The position numbers were made by a program, and so were the translations under genes. The notes under the pieces were generated by a model. The model searched no databases, was not told the origin of the DNA, and saw only the letters and a list, made by a program, of their open reading frames with translations. 64,000 nucleotides of DNA. Origin: JAVBOW01 sp031550615 (GTDB lineage Bacteria > Bacteroidota > Bacteroidia > Bacteroidales > Rikenellaceae). The stretch lies in contig JAVBOL010000009.1 of assembly GCA_031550615.1 (NCBI GenBank), positions 19,825 to 83,824 of the forward strand, written 5' to 3'. This document shows positions 31,794 through 40,787 of this stretch, piece by piece. Each line of letters begins with the position of its first letter. Positions within the stretch are counted from its first letter, which is position 1.

Positions 31794-34163
31794 TTAGTCG
31801 AAAAATTCGTCCGGTGCGGCCATAGCGGGGTCGTACCCCTCCTCCGAGGAGCAGTCGTAGCTCACCGCGCCCACCGGTACGGGGAATTTGTCATTCACCG
31901 TGATGCCCAGGCGTGCATCCTGGTAGACCTGTTTTATAAACTTGCCGTAGATCGGCAACGCCATTACAGAGCCTTCGGCGCGCGAGTAGAGGTGCACGCT
32001 GGGGTCCTCGGCGCCCACCCATGCCCCGGCCACGAGGTTGGGCGACACGGCCATGAACCATGCGTCGGCGTTCTTCTGCGTCGTGCCGGTCTTGCCGCCC
32101 GTTTCGCCCATAGGCCCGAAGGCCCAGTTGAGCTTGCTGGCCGTGCCGTTACTCACCACGAAACGCAGCATGCTGAGCATCGTGTAGGCGGTCTGTTCGC
32201 TGATCGCGTCCTTGGTGGTCGAGGTGAAAGAGGAGATCAGGTTGCCCTGCTTGTCCTCGATTCGGGTGACGAAGGTGGGCTCGGTGTAGACGCCGCGGTT
32301 GGCGTAGATGCAATAAGTCGACACCATTTCGCACAGCGACACGTCGGGCGTACCCAGACAGAGCGCGTAAACGGGGTCTATATAGCTGTGTATACCCAGT
32401 TTATGTATGAAGTCGGCCACGGCGGCGGGCTGCTTGGCCTGTTTCATGATCCATGCCGAGTAGTTGTTGCGGCTCAGGGCCAGACCCCAGCGCAGGGGGT
32501 GCAGCACCCCGTCGTAGGTGACCAGCCCCGCCTCCTTGGGGCTCCATATGTCGCCGTTATCGGTCTCGATGGCGGTTTGCAGGTTTGGCACCATAGTGCA
32601 GGGCGTGTAACCCAGGTGGTCGATGGCGAAGGTGTAGATGAAGGGCTTGATGGTCGACCCTACCTGGCGCTTGCCCTGGCGTACCATGTCGTACTTGAAG
32701 TAGCGGTAGTTGGGCCCGCCCACGTAGGCTTTCACTTGCCCCGTCGCGGGGTCCATGGCCATGAAAGCCGCGCGCATGATGCGCTTGTGGTGCAGGATCG
32801 AGTCGCGCGGGGTCATCAGCGTGTCGCGGTCGCCGCGATATGTGAACACGCGCATCTGGACGGGGGTGTTGAAGGCCTTATCGATCTGCTCGGAAGAGGC
32901 TCCGTCGTTTTTCATCTCGCGGTAACGGTCCGAATAGCGGATCGCATTGCGGATGATGCGCTCCTGCTTGTCCTTGCCTATGTCGTTGAACAGCACTTTG
33001 GTGCGCTTGTACTGGGCGTCCATCGCCGGCTGCACTTCCACCCGCAGTTGCTCCACGAGCGCGTTTTCGGCGTAGAGTTGCATCGCGGCGTTGATGGTGG
33101 TGTATATCTTCAGCCCGTCGCGGTAGATGTTATAGCGCGAACCGTCGCTCTTGCGGTTCTTCTCGCACCAACCGTAGAGTGCGTCCTTGTTCCATTGGTC
33201 GAGCGCGTATTCGTAGTCCCACTGGCTGCCGAAATCCGAGCGCGAGGGCTTGCTGGCCGTCATCGCCTGGCGCAGCATCTCGCGGAAATATGTGGCGCTG
33301 CCCTCGTTGTGCGATATGGGTTTGTATTTGCTCAGGTCTATCTCGGTGGTCTGTAACGAGTCGAGTTGCTCTCGCGAGGAGATATAGCCTTCGGTGCGCA
33401 TGCGCGAGAGCACCAGGTTTCGCCGCCCCAACGCCTTGTCGTAGTTGATCTTGGGGTTATAGCGCGTCGGCGCGTTCACCATGCCGATGAGCATGGCCGC
33501 CTCCTGTGGGTTTATCTCGGCGGGGGTCTTGCCGAAGAAGGTGTGCGCCGCCGACTTGATGCCGTAGGCGTTAGACCCGAAGAGCACCGTGTTGAGGTAC
33601 ATGGCGATGATCTCCTGCTTGGTGTAGTTGTACTCCAGCTTCACCGCCGTGATCCACTCCTTGAGCTTCGAGAAGACGGTGCGCACGTTGCGGGAGACGG
33701 CGCTGCGCGAAACCGTGTCGCGCGGGAAAAGGTTCTTGGCCAGCTGCTGCGTGATGGTCGAGCCGCCCCCCTGGTCGCGGTTGCCGAGCACGACGGTCTT
33801 CGTAGCCACGCGGGCCAGCGATATGAAGTCGATGCCCGAATGCGAGTAGAAGCGCGCGTCTTCGGTCGACACCAGCGCCCCAACCAGCCAGGGCGAAAGG
33901 TCTTCGTAGTCGACGTAAGAGCGGTTCTGCACGAAGAACTGCCCGAGCATCTGCCCGTCCGAGGAGTATATCTCGGTGGCTATGTTGCTCTTGGGGTTCT
34001 CCAGCTCCTCGAACGAAGGCAGACGGCCGAACATTCCGGTCGAGGTCAGAAGCAGCAGGAAGATCACCAGGGCGAACGGCGCCGCCACGATGATCCAGAA
34101 CCACTTTATTGTTTTGGGCGTTACGTACTTATGTGAAAAGTCCCTGTATTTTTCCTTATTCAT
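31794..34163 (-). CDS. Bifunctional class A penicillin-binding protein (PBP1A type)
   Basis: A 789-residue inner-membrane enzyme with glycosyltransferase and transpeptidase activity. One N-terminal membrane helix (WFWIIVAAPFALVIFLLLLT, about residues 21-40). The GT51 domain has the catalytic Glu in VSTEDARFYSHSGIDF (about 96) and GGSTITQQLAKNLF. The transpeptidase domain has the nucleophile RQVGSTIKPFIYTFA (SxxK, about 477), SRNNYSAWIM (SxN, about 538) and GGKTGTTQKNADAWF (KTG, about 678). It overlaps glsB by 8 nt and is followed by asd. Confidence 0.96.
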   Translation of the reverse strand: MNKEKYRDFSHKYVTPKTIKWFWIIVAAPFALVIFLLLLTSTGMFGRLPSFEELENPKSNIATEIYSSDGQMLGQFFVQNRSYVDYEDLSPWLVGALVSTEDARFYSHSGIDFISLARVATKTVVLGNRDQGGGSTITQQLAKNLFPRDTVSRSAVSRNVRTVFSKLKEWITAVKLEYNYTKQEIIAMYLNTVLFGSNAYGIKSAAHTFFGKTPAEINPQEAAMLIGMVNAPTRYNPKINYDKALGRRNLVLSRMRTEGYISSREQLDSLQTTEIDLSKYKPISHNEGSATYFREMLRQAMTASKPSRSDFGSQWDYEYALDQWNKDALYGWCEKNRKSDGSRYNIYRDGLKIYTTINAAMQLYAENALVEQLRVEVQPAMDAQYKRTKVLFNDIGKDKQERIIRNAIRYSDRYREMKNDGASSEQIDKAFNTPVQMRVFTYRGDRDTLMTPRDSILHHKRIMRAAFMAMDPATGQVKAYVGGPNYRYFKYDMVRQGKRQVGSTIKPFIYTFAIDHLGYTPCTMVPNLQTAIETDNGDIWSPKEAGLVTYDGVLHPLRWGLALSRNNYSAWIMKQAKQPAAVADFIHKLGIHSYIDPVYALCLGTPDVSLCEMVSTYCIYANRGVYTEPTFVTRIEDKQGNLISSFTSTTKDAISEQTAYTMLSMLRFVVSNGTASKLNWAFGPMGETGGKTGTTQKNADAWFMAVSPNLVAGAWVGAEDPSVHLYSRAEGSVMALPIYGKFIKQVYQDARLGITVNDKFPVPVGAVSYDCSSEEGYDPAMAAPDEFFD

Positions 34164-35085
34164 CTTGATTCTTCGAGGCGTTGCGCATGTGTCGTTCTAC
34201 CTTTTTTGGGTAGAGGTCTTCTATGGTGATAAGTATGCCGGTCTCTTCGACCTGGCCGAAATCGGGGTTGCACACCGTGCCGAATGTGCGCATAGTGGGC
34301 GAGAGGCTCATGTATGAGTTTATCAGCGGCGGGATATTCTCGTTGCGCGAACGGATCTCGCGGACCAGTATGCGGTAGTTTTCCTCGTATGTCTGCCCGC
34401 AGAACAGCCTTGCGAGCCCTTCGCGGTCCATGTCCAGCTCGATGGGGTAAATCGGGTCAAGCAGCCCGTCGCGGTCGGGGAAATAGCGTTCCAGGAAGTA
34501 TATCAGTATGTTGCGGGCAGCCTTGTTGTAGTCGCCGTACATGGTGACCTTGCCCAGGAAGTAGCGCATGTCGGGGTTGTGCACCATCAGCGCGCCCAGC
34601 CCGTCCCAGAGGTTGTCCAGCGAGTATATCCCTTTGGGGTTCTTGCGCGTGCCCTGGTAGAGAGGTTGCACGAAAGAGCGCCCCAATTCGATGGTCCAGG
34701 GCAGGAAATCGGTGCGGAAACGGTCGCTGAAACGGAAATAATGCTCGGTCGAGAGGTGGGGTGTATTCCCGGAGCACGAAATGATGAAACGGTAGCCGCC
34801 CACGATCTGCTTCGCCGCGGGGTCCCACACTATCAATTGGTTGTACCCGTCAGGGGCGGTGTCGTTCTCGTCTATGTCCATGGCTTGGCCGGTGCCCCCG
34901 CCCGCCTCGCGGAAAGAGAGTTCGCGCAGACGGCCTATCTCCTGCATGGTGTGCGGACTGTCTGAGGCCGTGACAACGTAAATTTCGTTGCCGGCGTTAT
35001 TGGTGTAGCGCATAAGGCGCTGCGGCGTTAGTTCACTTTCGATCAGCTCCCTGGCTATCGGATCTATGATGGGCTCGATGGTCAT
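34156..35085 (-). CDS. glsB: N-acyltransferase of glycine-lipid synthesis (GlsB/OlsB type)
   Basis: A 309-residue GNAT-fold acyltransferase related to ornithine-lipid OlsB. The acetyltransferase core includes MQEIGRLRELSFREAGGGTG, then KQIVGGYRFIISC and WTIELGRSFVQPLYQGTRKN. In Bacteroides thetaiotaomicron the equivalent gene makes N-acyl-3-hydroxy-acyl glycine (commendamide), the monoacyl precursor of glycine lipids. The adjacent upstream glsA homologue supports the same route. A TATTTTTG box lies 7 nt before the ATG, with a GATAAA-TTTATC palindrome next to it. It overlaps the PBP1A gene by 8 nt. The glycine specificity is by homology, not proven. Confidence 0.87.
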   Translation of the reverse strand: MTIEPIIDPIARELIESELTPQRLMRYTNNAGNEIYVVTASDSPHTMQEIGRLRELSFREAGGGTGQAMDIDENDTAPDGYNQLIVWDPAAKQIVGGYRFIISCSGNTPHLSTEHYFRFSDRFRTDFLPWTIELGRSFVQPLYQGTRKNPKGIYSLDNLWDGLGALMVHNPDMRYFLGKVTMYGDYNKAARNILIYFLERYFPDRDGLLDPIYPIELDMDREGLARLFCGQTYEENYRILVREIRSRNENIPPLINSYMSLSPTMRTFGTVCNPDFGQVEETGILITIEDLYPKKVERHMRNASKNQDE

Positions 35086-35092
35086 AAGTGCA

Positions 35093-35113
35093 CAAAAATA
35101 GATAAAATTTATC
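35093..35113 (-). promoter_or_regulatory. -7 box with adjoining palindrome before glsB
   Basis: On the minus strand TATTTTTG (35093-35100) ends 7 nt before the glsB start. The palindrome GATAAA-A-TTTATC (35101-35113) touches it on the upstream side, a position suited to an operator. No TTG element was seen. Confidence 0.4.
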
Positions 35114-35135
35114 GGAATGTCCTACCACTCACGCA

Positions 35136-35939
35136 TCATTTTAACGCATAGGCGCGCGAACGTATTGCATCGCACCACGCCTGGGGGCGCTGCCCGTCGG
35201 TGAAACTCTGCCAGGGGACTGGCTCACCTATGTGGATCTCGAACGAGCGGCCACGCTGTCTGAACATCTCGTCGACCAGGTAGAGCATTTCGATATTAGC
35301 CTTGATACCCAGGGCTTTGCGTATATTGGAGAGGCGGTAAAAGAAGTTCGAAAGCTCACCCTCGAAATGCACCGGCACCACGTCGCGGCGGTCTGCCACC
35401 GCGCGACGTATGAAGTTGGGCTTCCAGGGCAGGTCGGTCACCTCACCGCGTATACGGCGCGAACACAGCCCCGCCGGGAAAGTCACCAGCGGCAGGTCGG
35501 AGGCGAACGCCTCGCTGAACATGCGTGCGTACTCGGGATTCTGGCGTCCGTGCTTGTTGACCGGCACGAAAATGGGGGCGAGGGGCGGCAGGTTCATCAG
35601 TATGTCGTTGACCACCACCCTCACGTCACCGAATTTCTTTGCAATTTCCTCGGCGAGCATCAGGCCGTCCATACCGCCGAAAGGGTGGTTCGAGGCGAAG
35701 ATGTAGCGCCCCGCGGGGTCGAGCCTATCCATGCCGACCGCATGGTGGGAGATCTCCATGCGGCGCAGCACTTCGCGCACGAATTCGAGCGTGGGCAGGT
35801 GGCCCGCCTCGCGCAGGTAAAGGTTTATTTCGTCGACATGCACGATACGCTCCAGGTAGCGCACGGCGAAGCCCGGCAGCCGCACTTTCTTGTCGCGCAG
35901 CACCGCCCTCAGGTCGATCTGTAAATTTTCAGCAGCCAT
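35136..35939 (-). CDS. glsA: O-acyltransferase of glycine-lipid synthesis (GlsA/OlsA type)
   Basis: A 267-residue membrane-associated acyltransferase of the PlsC superfamily. The catalytic HX4D motif is ASNHPFGGMDGLML (about residues 80-93) and the substrate-binding PAGLCSRRIRGE block follows near 155. Its B. thetaiotaomicron counterpart adds the second acyl chain to commendamide to make glycine lipid. Start at the ATG 35937-35939, only 7 nt from a TATCTTTG box, so the mRNA is close to leaderless. It heads a cluster glsA-glsB-PBP1A-asd (50-nt gap to glsB). Confidence 0.87.
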   Translation of the reverse strand: MAAENLQIDLRAVLRDKKVRLPGFAVRYLERIVHVDEINLYLREAGHLPTLEFVREVLRRMEISHHAVGMDRLDPAGRYIFASNHPFGGMDGLMLAEEIAKKFGDVRVVVNDILMNLPPLAPIFVPVNKHGRQNPEYARMFSEAFASDLPLVTFPAGLCSRRIRGEVTDLPWKPNFIRRAVADRRDVVPVHFEGELSNFFYRLSNIRKALGIKANIEMLYLVDEMFRQRGRSFEIHIGEPVPWQSFTDGQRPQAWCDAIRSRAYALK

Positions 35940-35946
35940 CGAAAGG

Positions 35947-35954
35947 CAAAGATA
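35947..35954 (-). promoter_or_regulatory. -7 box for glsA
   Basis: TATCTTTG on the minus strand, 7 nt before the ATG. The divergent rsmH gene begins 33 bp away and shares the region. Confidence 0.6.
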
Positions 35955-35987
35955 ATAAATTATGTATCTTTACGACCTGATTGCCCT

Positions 35988-36881
35988 ATGGAAACCTACC
36001 ACATACCCGTTTTGCTGCACTCTTCGCTCGACCTGCTCGATATAAAGCCGGACGGAGCCTACGCCGACCTGACTTTCGGCGGGGGCGGACACTCGCGCGC
36101 CATACTGGAGAGGCTCGGTCCCAAGGGGCGCCTGGCGGGTTTCGACCAGGACGCCGACGCGATGGACAACATACCCAACGACCCGCGCTTCACCTTCATC
36201 CGCAGCAACTTCCGCTTCATGCGCGGCGCCCTGCGTGCCAACGGTTTTAGGCAATTGGACGGGGTGCTTGCCGACCTTGGCGTATCCTCCCACCACTTCG
36301 ACACCCCCGAGAGGGGATTTTCATTCCGTTTCGACGCCCCGCTTGACATGCGCATGAACCAGTCCGCCGCACTCACCGCGGAAAAGGTCGTAAACACCTA
36401 CACCAACGCCGAGCTGCAACGCCTGTTAGGTGAGTGGGGTGAGGTGGAAACGCCGTATAAATCAGCTAATTGCATCGAGCGCGCAAGGCCGTTGCACACC
36501 GTCGGCGAGTTGATCGAGGCGGTCAAACCGTGCACCCCCGCCGCCGACGCCAACAAATACCTCTCCAAGCTCTTCCAGGCCCTGCGCATCGAGGTCAATG
36601 GCGAAATGGAGGCCCTGAAAATGGCCCTCGAACAGAGCCTTCGCATACTCAAGCCCGGCGGACGCCTGGTGGTCATATCATACCACTCACTGGAGGACCG
36701 CATGACCAAGAATTTCATGCGCTCGGGGCGTTTCGACGGGCAGGTGGAGAAGGATTTCTTCGGTCGCGTGCAGACCCCTTTCGAGGTGATAACCCGTAAG
36801 GCGGTGGCGCCCGGCGAAGAGGAATTGCAAAGAAACCCGCGTTCACGCAGCGCACGTCTGCGCGCGGCAGCCAAACTATAA
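35988..36881 (+). CDS. rsmH: 16S rRNA (cytosine-1402-N4) methyltransferase
   Basis: A 297-residue SAM-dependent enzyme (formerly MraW). N-terminal HIPVLLHSSLDLLDIKPDG and YADLTFGGGGHSRAILERLG (SAM site, about residues 24-43), GVLADLGVSSHHFDTPERGF, the DAPLDMRMNQ motif, and the C-terminal LVVISYHSLEDRMTKNFM. Length is usual. It starts the local dcw remnant; mraZ, its common upstream neighbour, is absent. A near-consensus TATCTTTA box at 35965 may be its promoter. FtsL-like gene follows after 3 nt. Confidence 0.96.
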   Translation: METYHIPVLLHSSLDLLDIKPDGAYADLTFGGGGHSRAILERLGPKGRLAGFDQDADAMDNIPNDPRFTFIRSNFRFMRGALRANGFRQLDGVLADLGVSSHHFDTPERGFSFRFDAPLDMRMNQSAALTAEKVVNTYTNAELQRLLGEWGEVETPYKSANCIERARPLHTVGELIEAVKPCTPAADANKYLSKLFQALRIEVNGEMEALKMALEQSLRILKPGGRLVVISYHSLEDRMTKNFMRSGRFDGQVEKDFFGRVQTPFEVITRKAVAPGEEELQRNPRSRSARLRAAAKL

Positions 36882-36884
36882 ACG

Positions 36885-37394
36885 ATGGGAAGGCAGGTTA
36901 TCATAGACCCCGAATGGGATACCCCGCCCGTGGCGCAACCCGCCCCGGCGGCTGATGACCCCGTGCCTTTCGACCCCGACCCCGCACCGACGGACATCGA
37001 CCCCCTGCCCCCCGTGCAGGAGCCAGTCGCCCCGCCGCCGCCCGACCCCTTTACCGTGGAGAGGCCCGCGGAGCCATCCTCCGCCGAAAAGTGGCTTGCC
37101 GACCTGATCTCGGGAGGTTTCCTATCGCGCAAGGAGGTGCGCCGCGCCTATCCTTTCCTGCTGCTGATTGCCTTTCTGATGCTGCTCTACATTTCGGGGC
37201 AATTCCGCATGCAGCAGCTTCACCGCACCGAGAACAACCTGCAACGGCAGGTCAAGGAGCTGCGCGCCCTGTCGCTCGAACTGGCGGCCAAGCGCATGGA
37301 CTCCACACGCCGCAGTAAGATAATGGAAGACCTCGAACGCCGCGGCATACCGCTCATCGAGCCGGTCGAACCGCCCAAAATAATCGAGCACTGA
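36885..37394 (+). CDS. FtsL-like division protein
   Basis: A 169-residue bitopic membrane protein between rsmH and ftsI, the FtsL place in dcw clusters. The N-terminal 70 residues are Pro/Asp-rich and cytoplasmic, longer than in most FtsL. One membrane helix (AYPFLLLIAFLMLLYISG, about residues 88-105) is followed by a periplasmic coiled coil (TENNLQRQVKELRALSLELA, about 115-134) of the septal subcomplex type. Its stop overlaps the ftsI ATG as TGATG. The call rests mostly on topology and position. Confidence 0.82.
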   Translation: MGRQVIIDPEWDTPPVAQPAPAADDPVPFDPDPAPTDIDPLPPVQEPVAPPPPDPFTVERPAEPSSAEKWLADLISGGFLSRKEVRRAYPFLLLIAFLMLLYISGQFRMQQLHRTENNLQRQVKELRALSLELAAKRMDSTRRSKIMEDLERRGIPLIEPVEPPKIIEH

Positions 37395-39799
37395 TGCCGC
37401 AGCAACCCCCCTCGCCCATAAAACGCGACATACTGGTCCGCGTACGGTGGCTCTACGTGCTGTTCATCTGCATGGCGGTGGCCATATTCTGCAAGATACT
37501 CTACACGCAGTACGGTCCCGACGGGGCCGACCTGCGCCGCCGCGCCGTCGAGGTGAGTACGCGCCGGGTCGACATCCCCGCCCAGAGGGGCGACATCGTT
37601 GCGCGCGACCTGCGCACGCTGGCAACGACCATCCCAATGTTCGACGTGCGCATCGACCTGGCCGCCGAGATCATCGACACGACGATGAAAAACCTCGCGA
37701 GGGCCGAGATACGCGCGGCAGCCAAAAAAGAGTCCGACGCGACCGAAAATAAGATATTCAAACAGGAGATCGCCGAGCGGATGCGCCTCAAACTGCGCGA
37801 CCACGCCGCACTCTCGCGCCGCGGGGGCGAGATACTCTCCCTGAAACTGGACACCCTCGCCCGCGGCCTGGCCGCCGTGTTCGACGACCGCCCGGCCTCG
37901 TCCTACCGCAGGATGTTGGGCGAGGCTTTCAAACAGCGCCGCCGCAACCGCAACCTGAAGGTCAACCCCCGCCGCATGGACTTCTCGGAGCTTAAGCGCG
38001 TGATCGCCCTGCCGCTGCTCAACATCAAACGCGTGGATAACAGGGGGCGCACGCTGATCCTGCACATTCCCGTGCGCGGCTGCTCGAAGATCGAGGAAAC
38101 CCGCCTTAGGACCCATCCGCTCGGCACGCTGGCGCTGCGTACGCTCGGGGTGGCGCGCGAGGACAGCATAACGCAGATCATCGACGGGGTGGCGCGCCGC
38201 ATGCCCGCGCCCAAACTGGGCGTCGAGGGGGCTTTCGACAAATACCTGCGCGGTGAGGACGGTAACACCCTGCTGCAGATCATCTCGGGCATAGCCACCG
38301 TGCCGGTGCAGCACCCCGACAACCGTGAGCCGGTCGACGGGCAGGACGTGGTGACCACGCTCGACGTCGAATTGCAGGACATCGCCGAAAGGGCGCTGCG
38401 CAACCAGCTGGAAAAAGAGTGCGCCGAGTGGGGCACGGTCGTGCTGATGGAGGTGGCCACAGGCGAGATACACGCCCTGAGCAACCTCACGCGCCACCCC
38501 TCGGGGCGCATCGTGGACGACATGAACTACGCCATAGGCCGCAACATGGAACCCGGCTCGACCTTCAAACTCGCCACGCTGATGACCCTTTTGGACGACG
38601 CGGGGATGGCGCTCACCGATATGGTCGACATACGCGGCAAGCGGGAAACCATAGGCAGGGCCATCGTTGTCGACGACCACGAGATAACCGAGCCGGTGTC
38701 GCTGCGCCGCGTGTTCGAGCTGTCGAGCAACATAGGTTTTTCGAAAACCGTGCATGAGCGCTACGCCGCCGATCCGGCGCGTTTCGTCGACCACGTGTGC
38801 GACCGCATCGGGCTCGACAAACCGCTGCACATACAGATCCCGGGCAGCCTCGCCCCCGTGATCCGCCATCCGGGCGACACTTACTGGACCAGGAACCTGA
38901 CGCTCGAAAAGATGGCCTACGGCTACTCGTTCGAGATCACGCCAATGCGCACGCTCTGCCTCTACAACGCCGTGGCGAACGGCGGCAGGATGATAAGCCC
39001 CTTGCTGGTCAAAGAGTTAAGACAATACGGACAACCCACGCGCACCTTCCAGAGCCAGACCATCGTGGAGAAGGTCTGCACCGCACCCACGCTGGCCGCC
39101 GTGCGCGAATCGCTCGAAAAGGTCGTCGAAAGCGGCACCGGAACGGGGCTGCGCAACAAAAACTACACGGTGGCGGCCAAGACCGGCACGGCGCAGGTCG
39201 CATTCCCCCGCAAGCAGACCCCCGGCGGACGCGGCGGTTACGTGGACGTGCACGGCGGACGCCGCTACCTGGCCACCATGGTGGGGTATTTCCCCGCCGA
39301 CAAGCCCAAATATTCGTGTATTGTGGTGATGCAGACCTACTACGGACGGGGTAACTTCCATAATTATTACGGGGCGGGGCTGGCAGGGCCCGTGTTCAAG
39401 GCCGTTTCCGACTTGGTGTTCGCCACGCAACTCTCGTGGCACGAGGGCCTGTCCGAGGGACGCGAACCCATTACCGGGCCGGTGGACATAAAAGGGGGCA
39501 AGGCCGAAGACATCCGCCGCGTGGCCTCGCGCCTGGACCTGCCGCTCGAATCACCCCGCAGCGTGAAAGGCTGGGCGAGGACCGTCGCCGACTCGACCGG
39601 CGTGTACCTGCAGCCAGCCGCACCCCAGGAGGGTAAAGTGCCCGACGTGGTCGGCATGACGCTCGGCGACGCCGTGTACCTGCTGGAAAAACAGGGGCTC
39701 AGGGTGGCCTTCTCGGGACGCGGCAAGGTCGCCTCGCAATCCGTCCCCCCCGGCGCGGCGGCGACCCGTGGACGTGTGGTCAGCCTGAGGCTGGAGTAG
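37394..39799 (+). CDS. ftsI: Division-specific transpeptidase FtsI (PBP3) with PASTA domain
   Basis: An 801-residue class B penicillin-binding protein that cross-links septal peptidoglycan. N-terminal helix (WLYVLFICMAVAIFCKILYT, about residues 14-33), PBP dimer domain (about 55-300), then the transpeptidase: NMEPGSTFKLATLM (SxxK, about 390), FELSSNIGFSKTV (SxN, about 445) and YTVAAKTGTAQVAF (KTG, about 595). A C-terminal PASTA domain (KVPDVVGMTLGDAVYLLEKQ, about 746-765) follows a linker. It starts in the stop of the FtsL-like gene. The dcw cluster stops here: murE, expected next, is missing and surE lies opposite 2 nt away. Confidence 0.95.
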   Translation: MPQQPPSPIKRDILVRVRWLYVLFICMAVAIFCKILYTQYGPDGADLRRRAVEVSTRRVDIPAQRGDIVARDLRTLATTIPMFDVRIDLAAEIIDTTMKNLARAEIRAAAKKESDATENKIFKQEIAERMRLKLRDHAALSRRGGEILSLKLDTLARGLAAVFDDRPASSYRRMLGEAFKQRRRNRNLKVNPRRMDFSELKRVIALPLLNIKRVDNRGRTLILHIPVRGCSKIEETRLRTHPLGTLALRTLGVAREDSITQIIDGVARRMPAPKLGVEGAFDKYLRGEDGNTLLQIISGIATVPVQHPDNREPVDGQDVVTTLDVELQDIAERALRNQLEKECAEWGTVVLMEVATGEIHALSNLTRHPSGRIVDDMNYAIGRNMEPGSTFKLATLMTLLDDAGMALTDMVDIRGKRETIGRAIVVDDHEITEPVSLRRVFELSSNIGFSKTVHERYAADPARFVDHVCDRIGLDKPLHIQIPGSLAPVIRHPGDTYWTRNLTLEKMAYGYSFEITPMRTLCLYNAVANGGRMISPLLVKELRQYGQPTRTFQSQTIVEKVCTAPTLAAVRESLEKVVESGTGTGLRNKNYTVAAKTGTAQVAFPRKQTPGGRGGYVDVHGGRRYLATMVGYFPADKPKYSCIVVMQTYYGRGNFHNYYGAGLAGPVFKAVSDLVFATQLSWHEGLSEGREPITGPVDIKGGKAEDIRRVASRLDLPLESPRSVKGWARTVADSTGVYLQPAAPQEGKVPDVVGMTLGDAVYLLEKQGLRVAFSGRGKVASQSVPPGAAATRGRVVSLRLE

Positions 39800-39801
39800 G
39801 T

Positions 39802-40578
39802 TTACTCCCCGAACCAGCCCTTGGCCAGGTCCAACTGCCTGTAATCGGTCAGGTCGACCTGTATGGGCACCACAGACGCGTATCCTTCGGACAGCGCGTA
39901 ATTATCAGTGTCGGTAGCTCCCGGCTCAAGGTCGAAAAATCCCCCGTGCAGCCAGAAATAGTCGCGGCCATGCGGGTCCTTGCGGCATTCGAATTCCTCG
40001 CGCCAGTAGCCGTTGTTCTGGCGGCATACGCGTATCCCGCGGACCTTTTCGCCATCGGGCATGACCGGGATATTCACGTTCCAGCACATGGGCGTGGGCG
40101 GACGCTGTGAGAGCACCTGGCCGATCACCCGCTCGGCGATCTGCTCGGCCTGGGTGAAATCCGCCCGCGGGTCGTGGTCGGTGAGCGAGATGCCCAACGA
40201 ATAGCACCCGTAGAAACTCGCCTCGATGGCTGCGCCCATCGTGCCCGAGTAGAGCACGTTGATCGCGGCGTTCGAACCGTGGTTGATGCCCGAGAGGGCC
40301 AGCACGGGACGCTCGTCGGCCATAAGGTGGTCGAAAGCCATCTTCACGCAATCGACCGGCGTGCCCGAGCAGGAGTAGACCGTAAGGTCCTCCTCGTCGC
40401 GCACCTTGCGCAGGAAAAGGGGCGTGAACATCGTCACGGCATGCGACATTCCCGACTGGTGGTGCTCGGGAGCTACGACCAGCACGCGGCCGAAGCGGCG
40501 CGCCACGCGCACCAGGTGGCGGAGCCCGAGGGCGTTAACCCCGTCGTCGTTGGTGATGAATATGAGTGGTTTTTCCAT
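39802..40578 (-). CDS. surE: 5'/3'-nucleotidase SurE
   Basis: A 258-residue metal-dependent nucleotidase for nucleoside 5'- and 3'-monophosphates. The N-terminal metal site is PLIFITNDDGVNALGLRHL (Asp pair at about residues 11-12), followed by VVAPEHHQSGMSHAVTM (Ser of the site) and LSGINHGSNAAINVLYSGTM (Asn). Start at the ATG 40576-40578, since earlier in-frame codons fall upstream of the conserved first strand and inside the promoter region. Convergent with ftsI, 2 nt apart, with no terminator between. Confidence 0.96.
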   Translation of the reverse strand: MEKPLIFITNDDGVNALGLRHLVRVARRFGRVLVVAPEHHQSGMSHAVTMFTPLFLRKVRDEEDLTVYSCSGTPVDCVKMAFDHLMADERPVLALSGINHGSNAAINVLYSGTMGAAIEASFYGCYSLGISLTDHDPRADFTQAEQIAERVIGQVLSQRPPTPMCWNVNIPVMPDGEKVRGIRVCRQNNGYWREEFECRKDPHGRDYFWLHGGFFDLEPGATDTDNYALSEGYASVVPIQVDLTDYRQLDLAKGWFGE

Positions 40579-40674
40579 AATATCGTATCTCGTTACCGGT
40601 TGGCTGTGCACAGCGAAGTTTTTTGTCGTTTCGAGATTTATCTCTGCCGGACAAAAGTGCAAAGTTAAAAAGAT

Positions 40675-40705
40675 TTGGTAAAATAAAAATTAGGTTATAT
40701 CTTTG
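40675..40705 (+). promoter_or_regulatory. Promoter of rplS
   Basis: TTG (40675-40677), a 20-nt spacer and TATCTTTG (40698-40705), an exact consensus. It leaves a leader of about 78 nt before the L19 start, with a possible CGAAC/GTTCG stem (40730-40734 with 40756-40760). Confidence 0.75.
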
Positions 40706-40787
40706 CCGACCCGCAGGTGAACCTCTTATCGAACAAGGACACAGGAGCCCGTAACGTTCGCCCGCTTAATGAAACACAACAAAGAAA

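Noticed and set aside
31992..33356. 454-codon open frame on the plus strand
   Set aside because: Antisense to the class A PBP gene and without recognisable domains.
37220..38869. 549-codon open frame on the minus strand
   Set aside because: It lies wholly antisense to ftsI, has His/Arg/Val-rich shadow composition, and the plus-strand frame has all catalytic motifs of a transpeptidase.
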